Program-made: the position numbers and the translations under genes
Origin: Myxococcales bacterium
GTDB lineage: Bacteria > Myxococcota_A > Polyangia > Haliangiales > Haliangiaceae
Length of the DNA stretch: 64,000 nucleotides
NCBI GenBank assembly: GCA_016716835.1
Contig: JADJUW010000001.1
Span: 310,001 to 374,000, forward strand
Direction of reading: 5' to 3'
The notes under the pieces: model-generated
Database searches by the model: none
What the model was told of the DNA's origin: nothing
The model's input: only the letters and a program-made list of their open reading frames with translations
Part shown: one piece after another, positions 22,443 through 31,554 of the stretch
Layout: each line of letters begins with the position of its first letter
Position numbering within the stretch: position 1 is the stretch's first letter

Positions 22443-22850
22443 CTACATCACTTGCACGTCGGCGACGCAAGCCCGCAGCAGCTCGGCAAACACCGGCGGC
22501 AACGCCTTGGGGCGCCCGTTGCTGCCGATGCACGCATGCGTCGTGTGGCCCGTGGCCAGCAGCACCTCGTCGCGCCGAACTTCGTACGAGAACGTCAGCG
22601 AGGCACCGCGCAACTTTGAAATGTGGGTGTCGATCGCCAGCACGTCCTCGAAGTGCGCCGGCCGCTTGTAATTGCAATGCGATTCCACCACCGGCAGCGC
22701 GACGTCCATCGCCACCAAGTCGCGATAGCTCTTGCCCAGCGCGCGCAAATACTCGGCCCGCGCCGCCTCAAAAAAACGGTAGTAATTGGCGTAATAAACG
22801 ATGCCCATCTGATCGGTGTCGCCAAAAATTACGCGATGCAGGTAGCGCAT
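22443..22850 (-). CDS. YbgC/FadM-type acyl-CoA thioesterase
   Basis: A hot-dog-fold thioesterase of 135 aa from ATG 22850. The 4-hydroxybenzoyl-CoA thioesterase-type signature is clear: VIFGDTDQMGIVYYANYYRFFE, with the catalytic Asp in DTDQMG. The substrate is an acyl-CoA (or acyl-ACP) and is not predictable. An upstream in-frame extension to 22979 exists but lacks family features, so the shorter start is preferred. It is co-directional with glpX and divergent from eno across 71 bp. Confidence 0.88.
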   Translation of the reverse strand: MRYLHRVIFGDTDQMGIVYYANYYRFFEAARAEYLRALGKSYRDLVAMDVALPVVESHCNYKRPAHFEDVLAIDTHISKLRGASLTFSYEVRRDEVLLATGHTTHACIGSNGRPKALPPVFAELLRACVADVQVM

Positions 22851-22921
22851 GGCAGCACCGTAGCCCAAATGTGCCGCGCGGTCATGTGGCAGCCAGCCCG
22901 CGCGGTGTGCTACCAGAGGCC

Positions 22922-24217
22922 ATGAGCGAAATTTCTTGGGTGCACGCGCGTGAGGTGCTTGATTCTCGTGGCAATCCAACGGTTGAGGCCGAGGTAGCGC
23001 TGGCCAGCGGCGATGTCGGCCGCGCCATCGTGCCGTCGGGCGCCTCGACCGGCAAACATGAGGCGCTCGAGCTGCGCGACGGCGATGCCAAACGCTATCT
23101 CGGCAAGGGCACGACCAAGGCGGTTGCCCATATCACCGACAAGCTCGCGCCCGCCATCATCGGCATGGACGGCGCCGATCAGGCCGCCCTCGACGCTCGC
23201 CTCATTGAACTCGACGGGACCAAGCTCAAGAGCAAGCTCGGGGCCAACGCCATCCTTGCCGTGTCGATGGCCGCGGCGCGCGCGGCCGCCAGCCTGCATG
23301 GCCTGCCGCTATATCGCTACCTCGGAGGCGTTGGCGCGGTGACGCTGCCGGTGCCGCTGATGAACATCATCAACGGCGGCGCGCACGCCAACAACAACCT
23401 CGACATTCAAGAGTTCATGGTCGTGCCCGCGGGCTTTGACCGCTTTGAAGACGCGCTGCGCGCTGGAACTGAAATCTTTCATCACCTCAAAAAGCTGCTG
23501 CACGCCGCGGGCAAGTCGACCAGCGTCGGCGACGAGGGTGGCTTTGCGCCCTCCATGAAGAGCGGTGACGAGGCGCTCGCCACCATCATGGAGGCCATCG
23601 CTAAGGCCGGTTACAAAGCCGGCAAAGAGATCTTCCTTGCGCTCGACGTCGCGGCGACTGAATTCTACGACGCCAAGAAAAAAATCTACAAGTATGAGGG
23701 CAAGGCGCGCCGTGCCGCCGACCTCATTGCGATGTACGCGGCTTGGGTAAAAAAATACCCCTTGGTGTCCATCGAAGACGGCCTCGCCGAAGACGACTGG
23801 GCAGGGTGGCAGGCCCTCACCGACAAGCTGGGCGGCAGCGTGCAACTAGTCGGCGACGATCTCTTCGTCACTCAAACCGAGCGTCTGCGCCAAGGCATTA
23901 CCAAGGGCATTGCCAACGCCATCTTGGTTAAGGTGAACCAGGTCGGCACGCTGAGCGAAACCCTGGATGCCGTCCGCACGGCGCAACACGCCGGTTATCG
24001 CGCCATTATCTCGCACCGCTCTGGCGAGAGCGAAGATGCCTTTATCGCGGATCTAGCGGTGGCGACCAATGCCGGCCAGATCAAGACCGGCTCGGCATCG
24101 CGTTCGGACCGCATCGCCAAGTACAACCAACTCTTGCGCATTGCGGACCAACTCGGCGGGCAGGGCCGTTTCGCCGGCCTCGCGGCCTTTCGCCTTGGCG
24201 CCGCCAGACGGCTGTAG
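22922..24217 (+). CDS. eno: Enolase
   Basis: 2-phosphoglycerate dehydratase of glycolysis. Motifs: the start SEISWVHAREVLDSRGNPTV, GASTGKHEALELRD, NIINGGAHANNNLDIQEFM, SVGDEGGFAP, the metal-binding region LALDVAATEFYD, SIEDGLAEDDW and the catalytic-loop segment ISHRSGESED. It is 431 aa from ATG 22922. The frame is open far upstream, but that region belongs to the antisense of glpX/ybgC and is not enolase. The C-terminus (LAAFRLGAARRL) differs slightly from usual enolase ends. Confidence 0.97.
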   Translation: MSEISWVHAREVLDSRGNPTVEAEVALASGDVGRAIVPSGASTGKHEALELRDGDAKRYLGKGTTKAVAHITDKLAPAIIGMDGADQAALDARLIELDGTKLKSKLGANAILAVSMAAARAAASLHGLPLYRYLGGVGAVTLPVPLMNIINGGAHANNNLDIQEFMVVPAGFDRFEDALRAGTEIFHHLKKLLHAAGKSTSVGDEGGFAPSMKSGDEALATIMEAIAKAGYKAGKEIFLALDVAATEFYDAKKKIYKYEGKARRAADLIAMYAAWVKKYPLVSIEDGLAEDDWAGWQALTDKLGGSVQLVGDDLFVTQTERLRQGITKGIANAILVKVNQVGTLSETLDAVRTAQHAGYRAIISHRSGESEDAFIADLAVATNAGQIKTGSASRSDRIAKYNQLLRIADQLGGQGRFAGLAAFRLGAARRL

Positions 24218-24290
24218 ACCTCGCGCCTCACTGGCGGGTGGGGCGAGCCAAGCCTGTTAGCACAAATTCCACAAACGTGATCCGAGTCAT

Positions 24291-24317
24291 ATTCACCGCG
24301 CGCGACTTGCGGTGAAT
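24291..24317. promoter_or_regulatory. 9-bp inverted repeat upstream of lipoprotein gene
   Basis: attcaccgc (24291-24299) and gcggtgaat (24309-24317) are perfect inverted arms with a 9-base centre. The right arm abuts TTGACC repeats (24317-24328) that could act as a -35, with TTATAG (24343-24348) as a possible -10. Spacing is not ideal. It could be an operator for the gene at 24400 or a weak terminator for eno; no T-run follows. Confidence 0.4.
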
Positions 24318-24399
24318 TGACCTTGACCTCGGTGTGCACCGCTTATAGGGTCCGCCAATTGCCAACCGTCCTTTGCTAAATCTAATTAGGAGCCTACTC

Positions 24400-25620
24400 A
24401 TGAAACGAATCGCCTTAGCCTTTATGCTCGCAACCGCCATGGGTTGCAGCGGGTCTGAAGACCCAGTCGTTCCCCCGCCGCCTCCGCCAACGGGCGAGTG
24501 CAATCTCGACACGCAATCCGGCTGCGCGGAAGGCGAAAAGTGCACCTGGATTCGCCAAACCGTTGGCGAAGAGCCGGTGGGCCTCAAGGGTTGCGTTGCC
24601 GAAGGCACCGCGGCCACCGGCGACGCCTGCGTTTGGGGCGTCGCGGGTTCAACCACGGGGTTTGACAATTGTGCCGCGGGCCTTATCTGCTCATCGTCGT
24701 CGGCCGTCGACCAAGCCGAAGGCACGTGCACCGAAATTTGTTCGCTCGACGGCGTCTCGCTGGCATGCCCAACCGGCTTTGCGTGCTCGCGCTACCATGG
24801 CTACTTCGCCAACGGCACCGAGCCTGCCGCGCACGGCCAGTGCAACCCGTCGTGCGATCCGATGACCAACAAGTCCTACAATGCCGAAACCGGCGAATTT
24901 GATATCGCAAACTGCGGTGGCGACGTTTACCCAGACGTCTATCCGCCGGAGCATGAAAATGCAGGCGACCCGGTGCCCGAAGCCGGACTCCCATATGAAT
25001 CGTGCGTGACCAGCTGGGCGCGCGAAGGCGGCCCGGCATCGCAGGCGTCATGCGCGAGCAACATCAATCCGTTGTATGGTCACCGCGAACCAGCGGCTCT
25101 GCCAGCCGAAGACCGCTTCCTCAATAGCTGCCCTCCCGGCACGCACATTTTTGGCCGCGGCGAAGCGACCGAAGACGCGACCTGTATCGCGCTGTGCACG
25201 CCGGCTGACACCTTTGTCGGTAATGTGGCGCAAGCGCGCGGCATCGCGCCTAATTCATGTGACGACCCGCTGCCTTGGGCGGTAGCCGAAATCGGTCGCG
25301 CCGCCAACGATTCGCTGGCCGGGTGCCGTTACGGGTGGTGGCTGTTCGAGCGCGGTGAGAATCAGGGGCTCAGCGACCTGTCAAACACCGTCGGCGGTTG
25401 CTTTGATGCGAGCAAGTACTTGCTCTCTGACGAAGTTACGCCCGTACCGACCTGCGAAACCCTTACGGACACGCCCGTCGAAGGCAGCAACCCAGAGGCA
25501 ATGCGCTACGGTTGCATGGCGTTTCCAGCTGCCGAAAAAGTCGATGCCAGCAAGATCATGCGGGTTGGCTCGCGTGCGCCTGCTGTTCAAGCGGATGTTG
25601 CCGCCACCTCGGTTCGCTAG
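24400..25620 (+). CDS. Cysteine-rich lipoprotein, unknown function
   Basis: A 406-residue lipoprotein. The signal peptide MKRIALAFMLATAMGC ends in a lipobox, followed by a Pro-rich linker (PVVPPPPPPT) and a large Cys-rich domain. Evenly spaced cysteines occur throughout (for example SGCAEGEKCTW, GLICSSS and CTEICSLDG), which suggests many disulfides in a surface or periplasmic protein. There is a good ribosome site (AGGAG, 24388-24392) before ATG 24400. It is followed by a strong terminator. Function unknown; proteins of this style are frequent in Myxococcota. Confidence 0.85.
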   Translation: MKRIALAFMLATAMGCSGSEDPVVPPPPPPTGECNLDTQSGCAEGEKCTWIRQTVGEEPVGLKGCVAEGTAATGDACVWGVAGSTTGFDNCAAGLICSSSSAVDQAEGTCTEICSLDGVSLACPTGFACSRYHGYFANGTEPAAHGQCNPSCDPMTNKSYNAETGEFDIANCGGDVYPDVYPPEHENAGDPVPEAGLPYESCVTSWAREGGPASQASCASNINPLYGHREPAALPAEDRFLNSCPPGTHIFGRGEATEDATCIALCTPADTFVGNVAQARGIAPNSCDDPLPWAVAEIGRAANDSLAGCRYGWWLFERGENQGLSDLSNTVGGCFDASKYLLSDEVTPVPTCETLTDTPVEGSNPEAMRYGCMAFPAAEKVDASKIMRVGSRAPAVQADVAATSVR

Positions 25621-25622
25621 CA

Positions 25623-25643
25623 GCGCCGTCCGTTCGACGGCGC
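25623..25643 (+). terminator. GC-rich hairpin after lipoprotein gene
   Basis: gcgccgtc (25623-25630) pairs with gacggcgc (25636-25643) directly after the stop codon. It has no T-run of its own but lies just before the clear terminator at 25669. Confidence 0.4.
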
Positions 25644-25668
25644 CCCGCTACTAACCGCGGGACAGCAC

Positions 25669-25694
25669 AAGCCACCTTCGCGGGTGGCTTTTTT
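25669..25694 (+). terminator. Rho-independent terminator
   Basis: aagccacc (25669-25676) pairs perfectly with ggtggctt (25683-25690) around a 6-base loop, and the T-run continues through 25694. It separates the lipoprotein gene from larB. Confidence 0.88.
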
Positions 25695-25741
25695 GTTTGG
25701 CCGCCACCGTGCGGGCGCAGTGATGATGCTAAGACGGTCGT

Positions 25742-26488
25742 GTGAGCAAGCCCACAGCCAAGCCACCTGGGCCAACTGGGCCGACTGCGCCGCATGGCCA
25801 TGTGGCGCAGGGGGGCCTGCAGGTCGCGCTCGTCGACCACGAGCGCACGGCGCGCACCGGCTTTCCCGAGGTGGTGCTCGGGCAATGGAAGCGCCCCGAA
25901 GACATCGTCGCGATCCTGCGCGAAATGGCGACGCGCGGCCCAGCCGTGGCGACTCGGGTTAACGCCGAGCAAGCCGCGCACATCGCGCAGGCGTGGCCGG
26001 CATGCACGTATCATGAGGTCGCACGCGTCGTCGTGGCGCCGTCATCTTTTGCTGCCCCGACCATCGACGGCGTCGTTGTTGCGGTGGTCGCGGCCGGCAC
26101 CAGCGATCTGCCGGTCGCCGAAGAGGCCGCCGTCGTCGCCGCCGCGATGGGGCTTTCGGTGATCCGCTGTTTCGACGTCGGGGTCGCCGGCATTTCGCGC
26201 TTATTCGCGGCGCTGCCGCAGCTTGCGCAGGCCGACATCATCATCGCGGTCGCCGGCATGGAAGGCGCGTTGCCCTCGGTGCTCGCGGGGTTGGTCGCGG
26301 CGCCGATGATCGCGCTGCCCACCAGCGTCGGCTATGGCGTTGGCGCCGAGGGGCTTGCGGCGCTGACGGGCATGCTTAGCTCGTGCGCACCGGGGCTAAC
26401 CGTGGTCAACATCGACAACGGGTTTGGCGCGGCGCTCGCCGCCGGGCGGATGGCGCGCATGCTGGCGGCGGCGAGGGCCGGAAAATGA
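25742..26488 (+). CDS. larB: Nickel-pincer cofactor biosynthesis protein LarB
   Basis: Carboxylates nicotinic acid adenine dinucleotide and hydrolyses its phosphoanhydride in nickel-pincer nucleotide synthesis, the cofactor of lactate racemase LarA. The 248-aa protein shows the family start DHERTARTGFPEVVLGQWK and the PurE-like C-terminal half with AGTSDLPVAEEAAVVA, DVGVAGISRL and ALPTSVGYGVGAEG. The start is GTG 25742. It overlaps larC by 4 bases. No larA or larE is present in the window. Confidence 0.92.
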   Translation: MSKPTAKPPGPTGPTAPHGHVAQGGLQVALVDHERTARTGFPEVVLGQWKRPEDIVAILREMATRGPAVATRVNAEQAAHIAQAWPACTYHEVARVVVAPSSFAAPTIDGVVVAVVAAGTSDLPVAEEAAVVAAAMGLSVIRCFDVGVAGISRLFAALPQLAQADIIIAVAGMEGALPSVLAGLVAAPMIALPTSVGYGVGAEGLAALTGMLSSCAPGLTVVNIDNGFGAALAAGRMARMLAAARAGK

Positions 26489-27786
26489 CACTCGTCGGGC
26501 AGCATCTGCATTTTGATTGCGCCAGCGGTATCGCCGGCGACATGACGCTCGCGGCGATGCTCGATCTCGGCGTGCCGCGTGAGCTCATCGACGCCGCGTT
26601 TGCCGCCGTTGGCCTCGGCTCAAAGCGGCTACGCGCGACGAAGATCACCAAGCATGCCATGGCGGCGATGCAGGTCGATATCGATGTCGAGGTGCCGCTC
26701 GGCAAGGGCTGGGCGTTGGTCGGCGCGCCAACATCCGCAGGCCACGGCCACGGCGGCCCGGCGCAGCAGCCAAACGCGGACCACGAGCATCACGCCTATG
26801 CCGCGATTGCGGCCCGCCTACGCGGCTCGACGCTGACAGCCGAGGTAAAAACGCGGGCGCTCGACATGTTTGACCGCATCGCGCGCGCCGAGGCGAAGTT
26901 GCACGGCGTGGCGATCGACCACGTGGCGTTTCACGAGGTCGGCGCGATCGATTCCATTGCGGATGTCGTCGGCGCCGCGACGGCGCTCGCCTATCTTGCA
27001 CCCGCCTCGGTGTCGTGTGCGGTTGTCGCGATGGGCTTTGGCCAGGTCACCTGCGCGCATGGCGTGCTACCCGTGCCCTCGCCGGCGGCGCTCGAAATCT
27101 TGCGCGAGTGCGGCGGCATCATGAGCGACGGCGGCGTGGCGCGCGAGCTTTGCACGCCGACGGGGGCCGCGATCTTGGCGCACGCCGTGACGCAGGGGAC
27201 GCCATGTCCACCCGTGCGGCCACTCGCGATGGGGTGGGGCGCGGGCCACGCCGATTTGGCGGACCGCGCCAACGTGGTGCGCGTGGTCGTTGGCGCCCGC
27301 GCCGAGCTCGCCGCCGCCGCGACCACCGCAGCATCTTCCGGCGAACCACAACTTTGGCAGATCGAGTGCAACCTCGACGACATGAACCCCCAGTGGTTGC
27401 CAGACGTCGTGGCGGGGAGCCTGGCGCTGGGCGCGCTCGATGCATGGAGCAGCGCGGTCACCATGAAAAAGGGGCGGCCGGCGTTTGTCCTCAGCGCGCT
27501 GGTGCCCGACGACGCGCGCGCGGCGGTCACCTCCATGTGGCTGCGCGAAACAACCACGCTCGGCGTGCGCCACTGGCCGATCGCGCGCACCATCTTGGAT
27601 CGCCGCATGATCGAGGTGCAAACGGCCTGGGGTCCGGTGGGGGTCAAGGTTGCCTACCAAGGTGGCGTCGCGCTCAAGGCGATGCCCGAGCACGAGGATT
27701 GCGCGCGCCTTGCCGCGGCCGCGGGCGTCGCAACCAAGCAGGTCTACGAGGCCGCGCTTGCGGCGTATCTACGGCTAGGACCCTAG
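26485..27786 (+). CDS. larC: Nickel-pincer cofactor insertase LarC (single ORF)
   Basis: CTP-dependent cyclometallase that inserts nickel into the pincer cofactor. The 433-aa protein starts HLHFDCASGIAGDM, the LarC signature. It has a His-rich segment (HGHGGPAQQ, then DHEHH) likely to bind nickel and the helix VAFHEVGAIDSIADVVGAA. It also has the C-terminal part with IECNLDDMNPQ and MKKGRPAFVL. In Lactobacillus plantarum LarC needs a programmed frameshift joining LarC1 and LarC2; here it is one continuous frame. The start ATG overlaps the larB stop. Confidence 0.93.
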   Translation: MTLVGQHLHFDCASGIAGDMTLAAMLDLGVPRELIDAAFAAVGLGSKRLRATKITKHAMAAMQVDIDVEVPLGKGWALVGAPTSAGHGHGGPAQQPNADHEHHAYAAIAARLRGSTLTAEVKTRALDMFDRIARAEAKLHGVAIDHVAFHEVGAIDSIADVVGAATALAYLAPASVSCAVVAMGFGQVTCAHGVLPVPSPAALEILRECGGIMSDGGVARELCTPTGAAILAHAVTQGTPCPPVRPLAMGWGAGHADLADRANVVRVVVGARAELAAAATTAASSGEPQLWQIECNLDDMNPQWLPDVVAGSLALGALDAWSSAVTMKKGRPAFVLSALVPDDARAAVTSMWLRETTTLGVRHWPIARTILDRRMIEVQTAWGPVGVKVAYQGGVALKAMPEHEDCARLAAAAGVATKQVYEAALAAYLRLGP

Positions 27787-27838
27787 GGTTGTGCCCCCCA
27801 GCCGATTGCGTTAGCTTGCTTGCGGGACCCTAGTCGTC

Positions 27839-29989
27839 GTGAACAGCAATATCGCAATCGTCGGTGGCAAGGCGCCCGAGCAAACGGCGCTACGCGAACT
27901 ATTTGCCCTCGCCGGCATCGAGACCAGGCCGGCGCCTGTGCTCAACCTCGACCGCGTGGTCCCCGACGTGCTCGTGATCACCGGCGTCGAAGCGCTCGAT
28001 GTGCTGGCGGAGGCGCGGCAAACCGTCCACCTCGTCAACGTGCCGATTCTCGCCTGCGTGCCGATGTTTCCCAGCAGCACCGGCGACGAGGCGCTGGCTG
28101 GGGGCGCGACGGACGTCCTGCTCTTGCCCGCGTCCGCGGCGGTGGCAGGCGCGCGCCTGCGCAACCTTCTTGCGCTGGGGCAGCAAGCGGCGCAGCGGGC
28201 GTTGTCGGCAGGCGAGCTCGCGGGCAACTCGGCACCTGATGCCATGCTGCTCGCGCTGCAGGCCGCGGGTCCCGATCCGTGGCGAGACGCGCTCCGGGTC
28301 GTGTGCGAGGCGACCGGCTTTGATCGCGCGTCCATCGTCGCTCATGTCGAAGGCTCGGAGTTTGCCTATGTGGTCGCGGCCTCCGACGAGGGCACGCAGA
28401 AATTTGCGCTTTCGATGCGCGACTATCCCGAGTTTGAGCGCGCCTTTGCGCAGCGGCAGCCGGTTTGGATCGACGACGTGCGCACCGAGCCGCTGATGCA
28501 GCGCGTGCTCACGCAATTGCCCGAGGGCCGCGTGCGCAGCGTGGCGGTGATGCCGGCCATCTTTGGCGGGCGCATGCTTGGCGTGCTGGCGCTGCGTGGG
28601 CGCACGCCAGGCCTTGGGCGCTTGCCGCAAAAGCGCGCCGATCTCGAATGGCTCGCCGGCGTGGTCGCGACGTATTTGCAATTTGGCCCCGTCGTGCACG
28701 CGCTGCGCGACGAGACCCATCGCCTGTCGCGCGCGCACTATGAGGCCGAGCGGCGGTTGCACGGCATCGACTCCTTGCGACGCCACTTCGAGGCCGGCTC
28801 CGATGGCGTGCTCATTCTCGATGAAGAGGCGCGCATCCTTTATGTCAATCGCGCGGCGGAGTCGCTCACCGGCTTTGCCCGCGACGGCTTGCTCGGCGGC
28901 CACCTCGTCGATTTGGTGGTGCCCGCGCACCGCGATCGCGTTGCCGGCGCCGTGTCACAGGTGATGCGGCAACAAAACGTCCAGCCCTTTGATCTGGACG
29001 TCGTTACCACCGGGGCGCATCCCGTGACGGTCTCGGTGACAACTTCGACCGCGCTGGCGCAAAGCGGTGCCGCCGTCCTGACGTTTCGCGACGTCACGGT
29101 CAAGCGCGCCCTCGAGCGCGAACTGAAATCGACCAAGGATTTCCTCGAGCGCCTGATAAATTCCACGGTCGACGCCATCATCGTGGCCGACGTAGAGGGC
29201 AAGGTGTTTCTGTTTAACCGCGGCGCCGAGCGCCTGCTTGGTTATGCGGCCGACGAGGTGGTCGGCCACGCGCACCTGGCGCAGTTTTATCGCGACGACG
29301 TGCTGGCCCATCTTGTGCGCATGCTGCGCTCGACGTCGCATGGCGGCCTCGGGCGGCTCGAGCCGACCAGGCGCGAGGTCAAGACGAAGCAAGGCGAGCT
29401 GCGGCCTATCAGCATGACCGCGGCCATGGTGTATGAACAGGGCGAGGAGGTCGCCACGGTTTTTATCCTGACCGATCTGAGCGAGCGCATTCGCATCGAG
29501 CACAAGCTGCTCGCCGCGCAGCAGCAGCTCGCGCAAAGCGAGAAGCATGCCCTGGTGGCGCAGCTGGCCGGCACCGCCGCGCACGAGCTCAATCAACCGC
29601 TGACCGCCGTGCTTGGTTATGCCGAGCTGCTGCGCCGCCAGGTGACGCTGTCGCCGCAAGGCGAGAAGTCCCTTGGTACCATCATCAGCGAGGCCGAGCG
29701 CATGGCCGATATCGTGCGCAAGATCGGGCGTCTCACCAAATTCGAGACCAAGGCCTATGTTGGCAACACGACGATCGTCGATCTCGACGCCTCGAGCCGT
29801 GCCGAAACGCCGCCGCCGCTGGTAGGGGTGTCTTCGGCGGGGCTGACACAGGATGATGGCGCGGTGACCGACGTCTTCGATGAAGAGCTGCACACGCAAG
29901 AATTTTTCGCGGCGCGGGGGGCGGCGTTTTCCTCCGACGAATTGCCCCCGCCGGCCTCGCCGCCAAAGGATGAGCCACCCACGTCATGA
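27839..29989 (+). CDS. GAF/PAS sensor protein with HisKA domain but no ATPase domain
   Basis: A 716-residue soluble sensor. Residues about 1-125 look like a receiver-type pseudo-domain. A GAF-like domain follows at about 155-285 (LRVVCEATGFDRASIVAHVEG). Two PAS domains come next (about 315-425, GVLILDEEARILYVNRAAE, and about 435-560, DAIIVADVEGKVFLFNRGAE). A HisKA dimerisation helix carries phosphoacceptor H582 in HELNQPLTAVLGYAELL. After it only about 135 residues remain, low complexity, with no N, G1 or G2 ATP-binding boxes. So it cannot autophosphorylate alone. The start is GTG 27839. It overlaps the next kinase gene by 4 bases. Confidence 0.85.
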   Translation: MNSNIAIVGGKAPEQTALRELFALAGIETRPAPVLNLDRVVPDVLVITGVEALDVLAEARQTVHLVNVPILACVPMFPSSTGDEALAGGATDVLLLPASAAVAGARLRNLLALGQQAAQRALSAGELAGNSAPDAMLLALQAAGPDPWRDALRVVCEATGFDRASIVAHVEGSEFAYVVAASDEGTQKFALSMRDYPEFERAFAQRQPVWIDDVRTEPLMQRVLTQLPEGRVRSVAVMPAIFGGRMLGVLALRGRTPGLGRLPQKRADLEWLAGVVATYLQFGPVVHALRDETHRLSRAHYEAERRLHGIDSLRRHFEAGSDGVLILDEEARILYVNRAAESLTGFARDGLLGGHLVDLVVPAHRDRVAGAVSQVMRQQNVQPFDLDVVTTGAHPVTVSVTTSTALAQSGAAVLTFRDVTVKRALERELKSTKDFLERLINSTVDAIIVADVEGKVFLFNRGAERLLGYAADEVVGHAHLAQFYRDDVLAHLVRMLRSTSHGGLGRLEPTRREVKTKQGELRPISMTAAMVYEQGEEVATVFILTDLSERIRIEHKLLAAQQQLAQSEKHALVAQLAGTAAHELNQPLTAVLGYAELLRRQVTLSPQGEKSLGTIISEAERMADIVRKIGRLTKFETKAYVGNTTIVDLDASSRAETPPPLVGVSSAGLTQDDGAVTDVFDEELHTQEFFAARGAAFSSDELPPPASPPKDEPPTS

Positions 29990-31554
29990 AGGAGCTGCTC
30001 ACCGCTCTCGCCGCGGCGCAACAGGTGGCCGACGTAGCGCCCGAAATTCGGCGCCTTTGCGTGAGCCTTTGCGGCGCGGACGCGATCGCCTTACGGTTGT
30101 TTGATGTGCGAGACGATCGCCAGGTGCGTTGGCTTGCGGTGCTGGGGGCCCTGCGCGCCGACGTGCCGACGCGCCGCATGGCGATCGAGCGGGATGCGTT
30201 TGCGCACGCGGATATCAGCGATGTGTGGCGCGTTACCTCAAGCGTGATCGAGGTGCCGCATTGGGAATCGCCCTTTGCCAGCGCCACCAGCGGCCTAACC
30301 GTGGTCCTGGGCGCCGCGGGCGAGCTGTGCGGCGCGCTCGATGTCGGGTTTGCGCAGCATCCGGGTGAGGCGACGCTCGCCGCCAGGCGCGCGCAGCTTG
30401 CGCCGCTCGCGGCGGCGTTGGCCATCGGCCTGCGCGCCGAGCGCTTGCGGCGTGATCTCGCCGGCGCGCGGGACTACCAGGCGCAATTAATTGATAGCGC
30501 CAATGCCTTTATCCTAGGCATCGAGCGCGGCTGGCAGGTGCATGTCGCCAATACGGCCTTGCTCAGCGCGCTGGGCCTGTCACGCGGTGAGCTCATTGGC
30601 CGCGACGTGCGCGACTTTTTGCCGGTCGCCGACCGGCCGCGGCTCGTCGAGCTGCTGAGGGGGGCCTTTGCCGGTCACGCCAGCACGGGCGTCGCGGTCA
30701 CGCTTTTGCCGCGGCATGGCGCCAAGCTCGAAACCGTTTGGAACTACGCGCCGATCTCCGCGATCGGCGACGACGTCCGCTCGGTGGTCGCGATTGGCCA
30801 GGATATTTCGCAGCTCGCCAGCATCAAGGAGCGCCTGGTGCGGCAGGAGCGCTTGGCAACCATCGGCCAACTCACCGCCGGCGTGGTCCATGAACTAAAT
30901 AATCCTTTGACCTCGATCACCGTGTACGCCGAGCATGTGCGCAAGCAGGCGGAGCGCTTTTTGGCGCTTGGCGAGGCCGACGTCGACAAGCTGCGGCGCG
31001 TCGAGGAGAGCGCGCAGCGCATCTTGCGGCTATGCCGCGACCTGGTTGAGTTTTCGCGGCCGCTACCAAAAAATTTCGAGGTTACAGATCTGCGCGCGTG
31101 CGTCGGCAAGGCCTTGTCATATTGCGAGCATGAGCTCGAGCAGCAGCAGACGAGCCTGCGCTTTGATGATGGCGGCCAGCCCGCGTATGCCGAGGTCGTC
31201 GCGCCACAGCTCGAACAGGTGGTGATCAACCTGGTGTCCAACGCAATTGCGGCCATGGCAGGGCTTGAGGCAAGGCATCGCGTGCTGCACGTGCGCGTGT
31301 TGCAGCGGCAAGACGAGGTGGGCATCTTGGTGGCGGATGCGGGGCCGGGCATTGCAGGTGGCGACGTGCTGCGGCTCTTTGAACCCTTCTTTACGACCAA
31401 GCGCGCCGGGCAGGGCACGGGCCTGGGGCTTTCGATCGTGAAAAATATCGTCGATTCGCATCGCGGTCGTATTGATGTCCGTGATTCGGACTTGGGGGGC
31501 GCGGCGTTTGTGGTGTGGCTGCCGGCCGTCTTGCCGCAGCCCGAGCCCGCGTAG
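29986..31554 (+). CDS. Sensor histidine kinase (GAF/PAS-HisKA-HATPase)
   Basis: A 522-residue complete kinase without membrane spans. An N-terminal GAF-like region (about 1-150) is followed by a PAS domain (about 165-285, NAFILGIERGWQVHVANTAL). HisKA has H302 in GVVHELNNPLTSI. HATPase has the N-box NLVSNAIAAM, G1 ADAGPGIAG, the F-box FEPFFTTK and G2 GQGTGLGLSIVKNIV. It follows the ATPase-less sensor in a 4-base overlap, so the two are translated together and may work as a hetero-pair. No response regulator is adjacent, so the output is not known. Confidence 0.92.
   Translation: MKELLTALAAAQQVADVAPEIRRLCVSLCGADAIALRLFDVRDDRQVRWLAVLGALRADVPTRRMAIERDAFAHADISDVWRVTSSVIEVPHWESPFASATSGLTVVLGAAGELCGALDVGFAQHPGEATLAARRAQLAPLAAALAIGLRAERLRRDLAGARDYQAQLIDSANAFILGIERGWQVHVANTALLSALGLSRGELIGRDVRDFLPVADRPRLVELLRGAFAGHASTGVAVTLLPRHGAKLETVWNYAPISAIGDDVRSVVAIGQDISQLASIKERLVRQERLATIGQLTAGVVHELNNPLTSITVYAEHVRKQAERFLALGEADVDKLRRVEESAQRILRLCRDLVEFSRPLPKNFEVTDLRACVGKALSYCEHELEQQQTSLRFDDGGQPAYAEVVAPQLEQVVINLVSNAIAAMAGLEARHRVLHVRVLQRQDEVGILVADAGPGIAGGDVLRLFEPFFTTKRAGQGTGLGLSIVKNIVDSHRGRIDVRDSDLGGAAFVVWLPAVLPQPEPA

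Noticed and set aside
22178..22921. In-frame extension upstream of enolase
   Set aside because: The added residues are low-complexity Arg/Pro/Ala from the antisense of glpX and ybgC. Enolase begins at ATG 22922 with its usual N-terminus.
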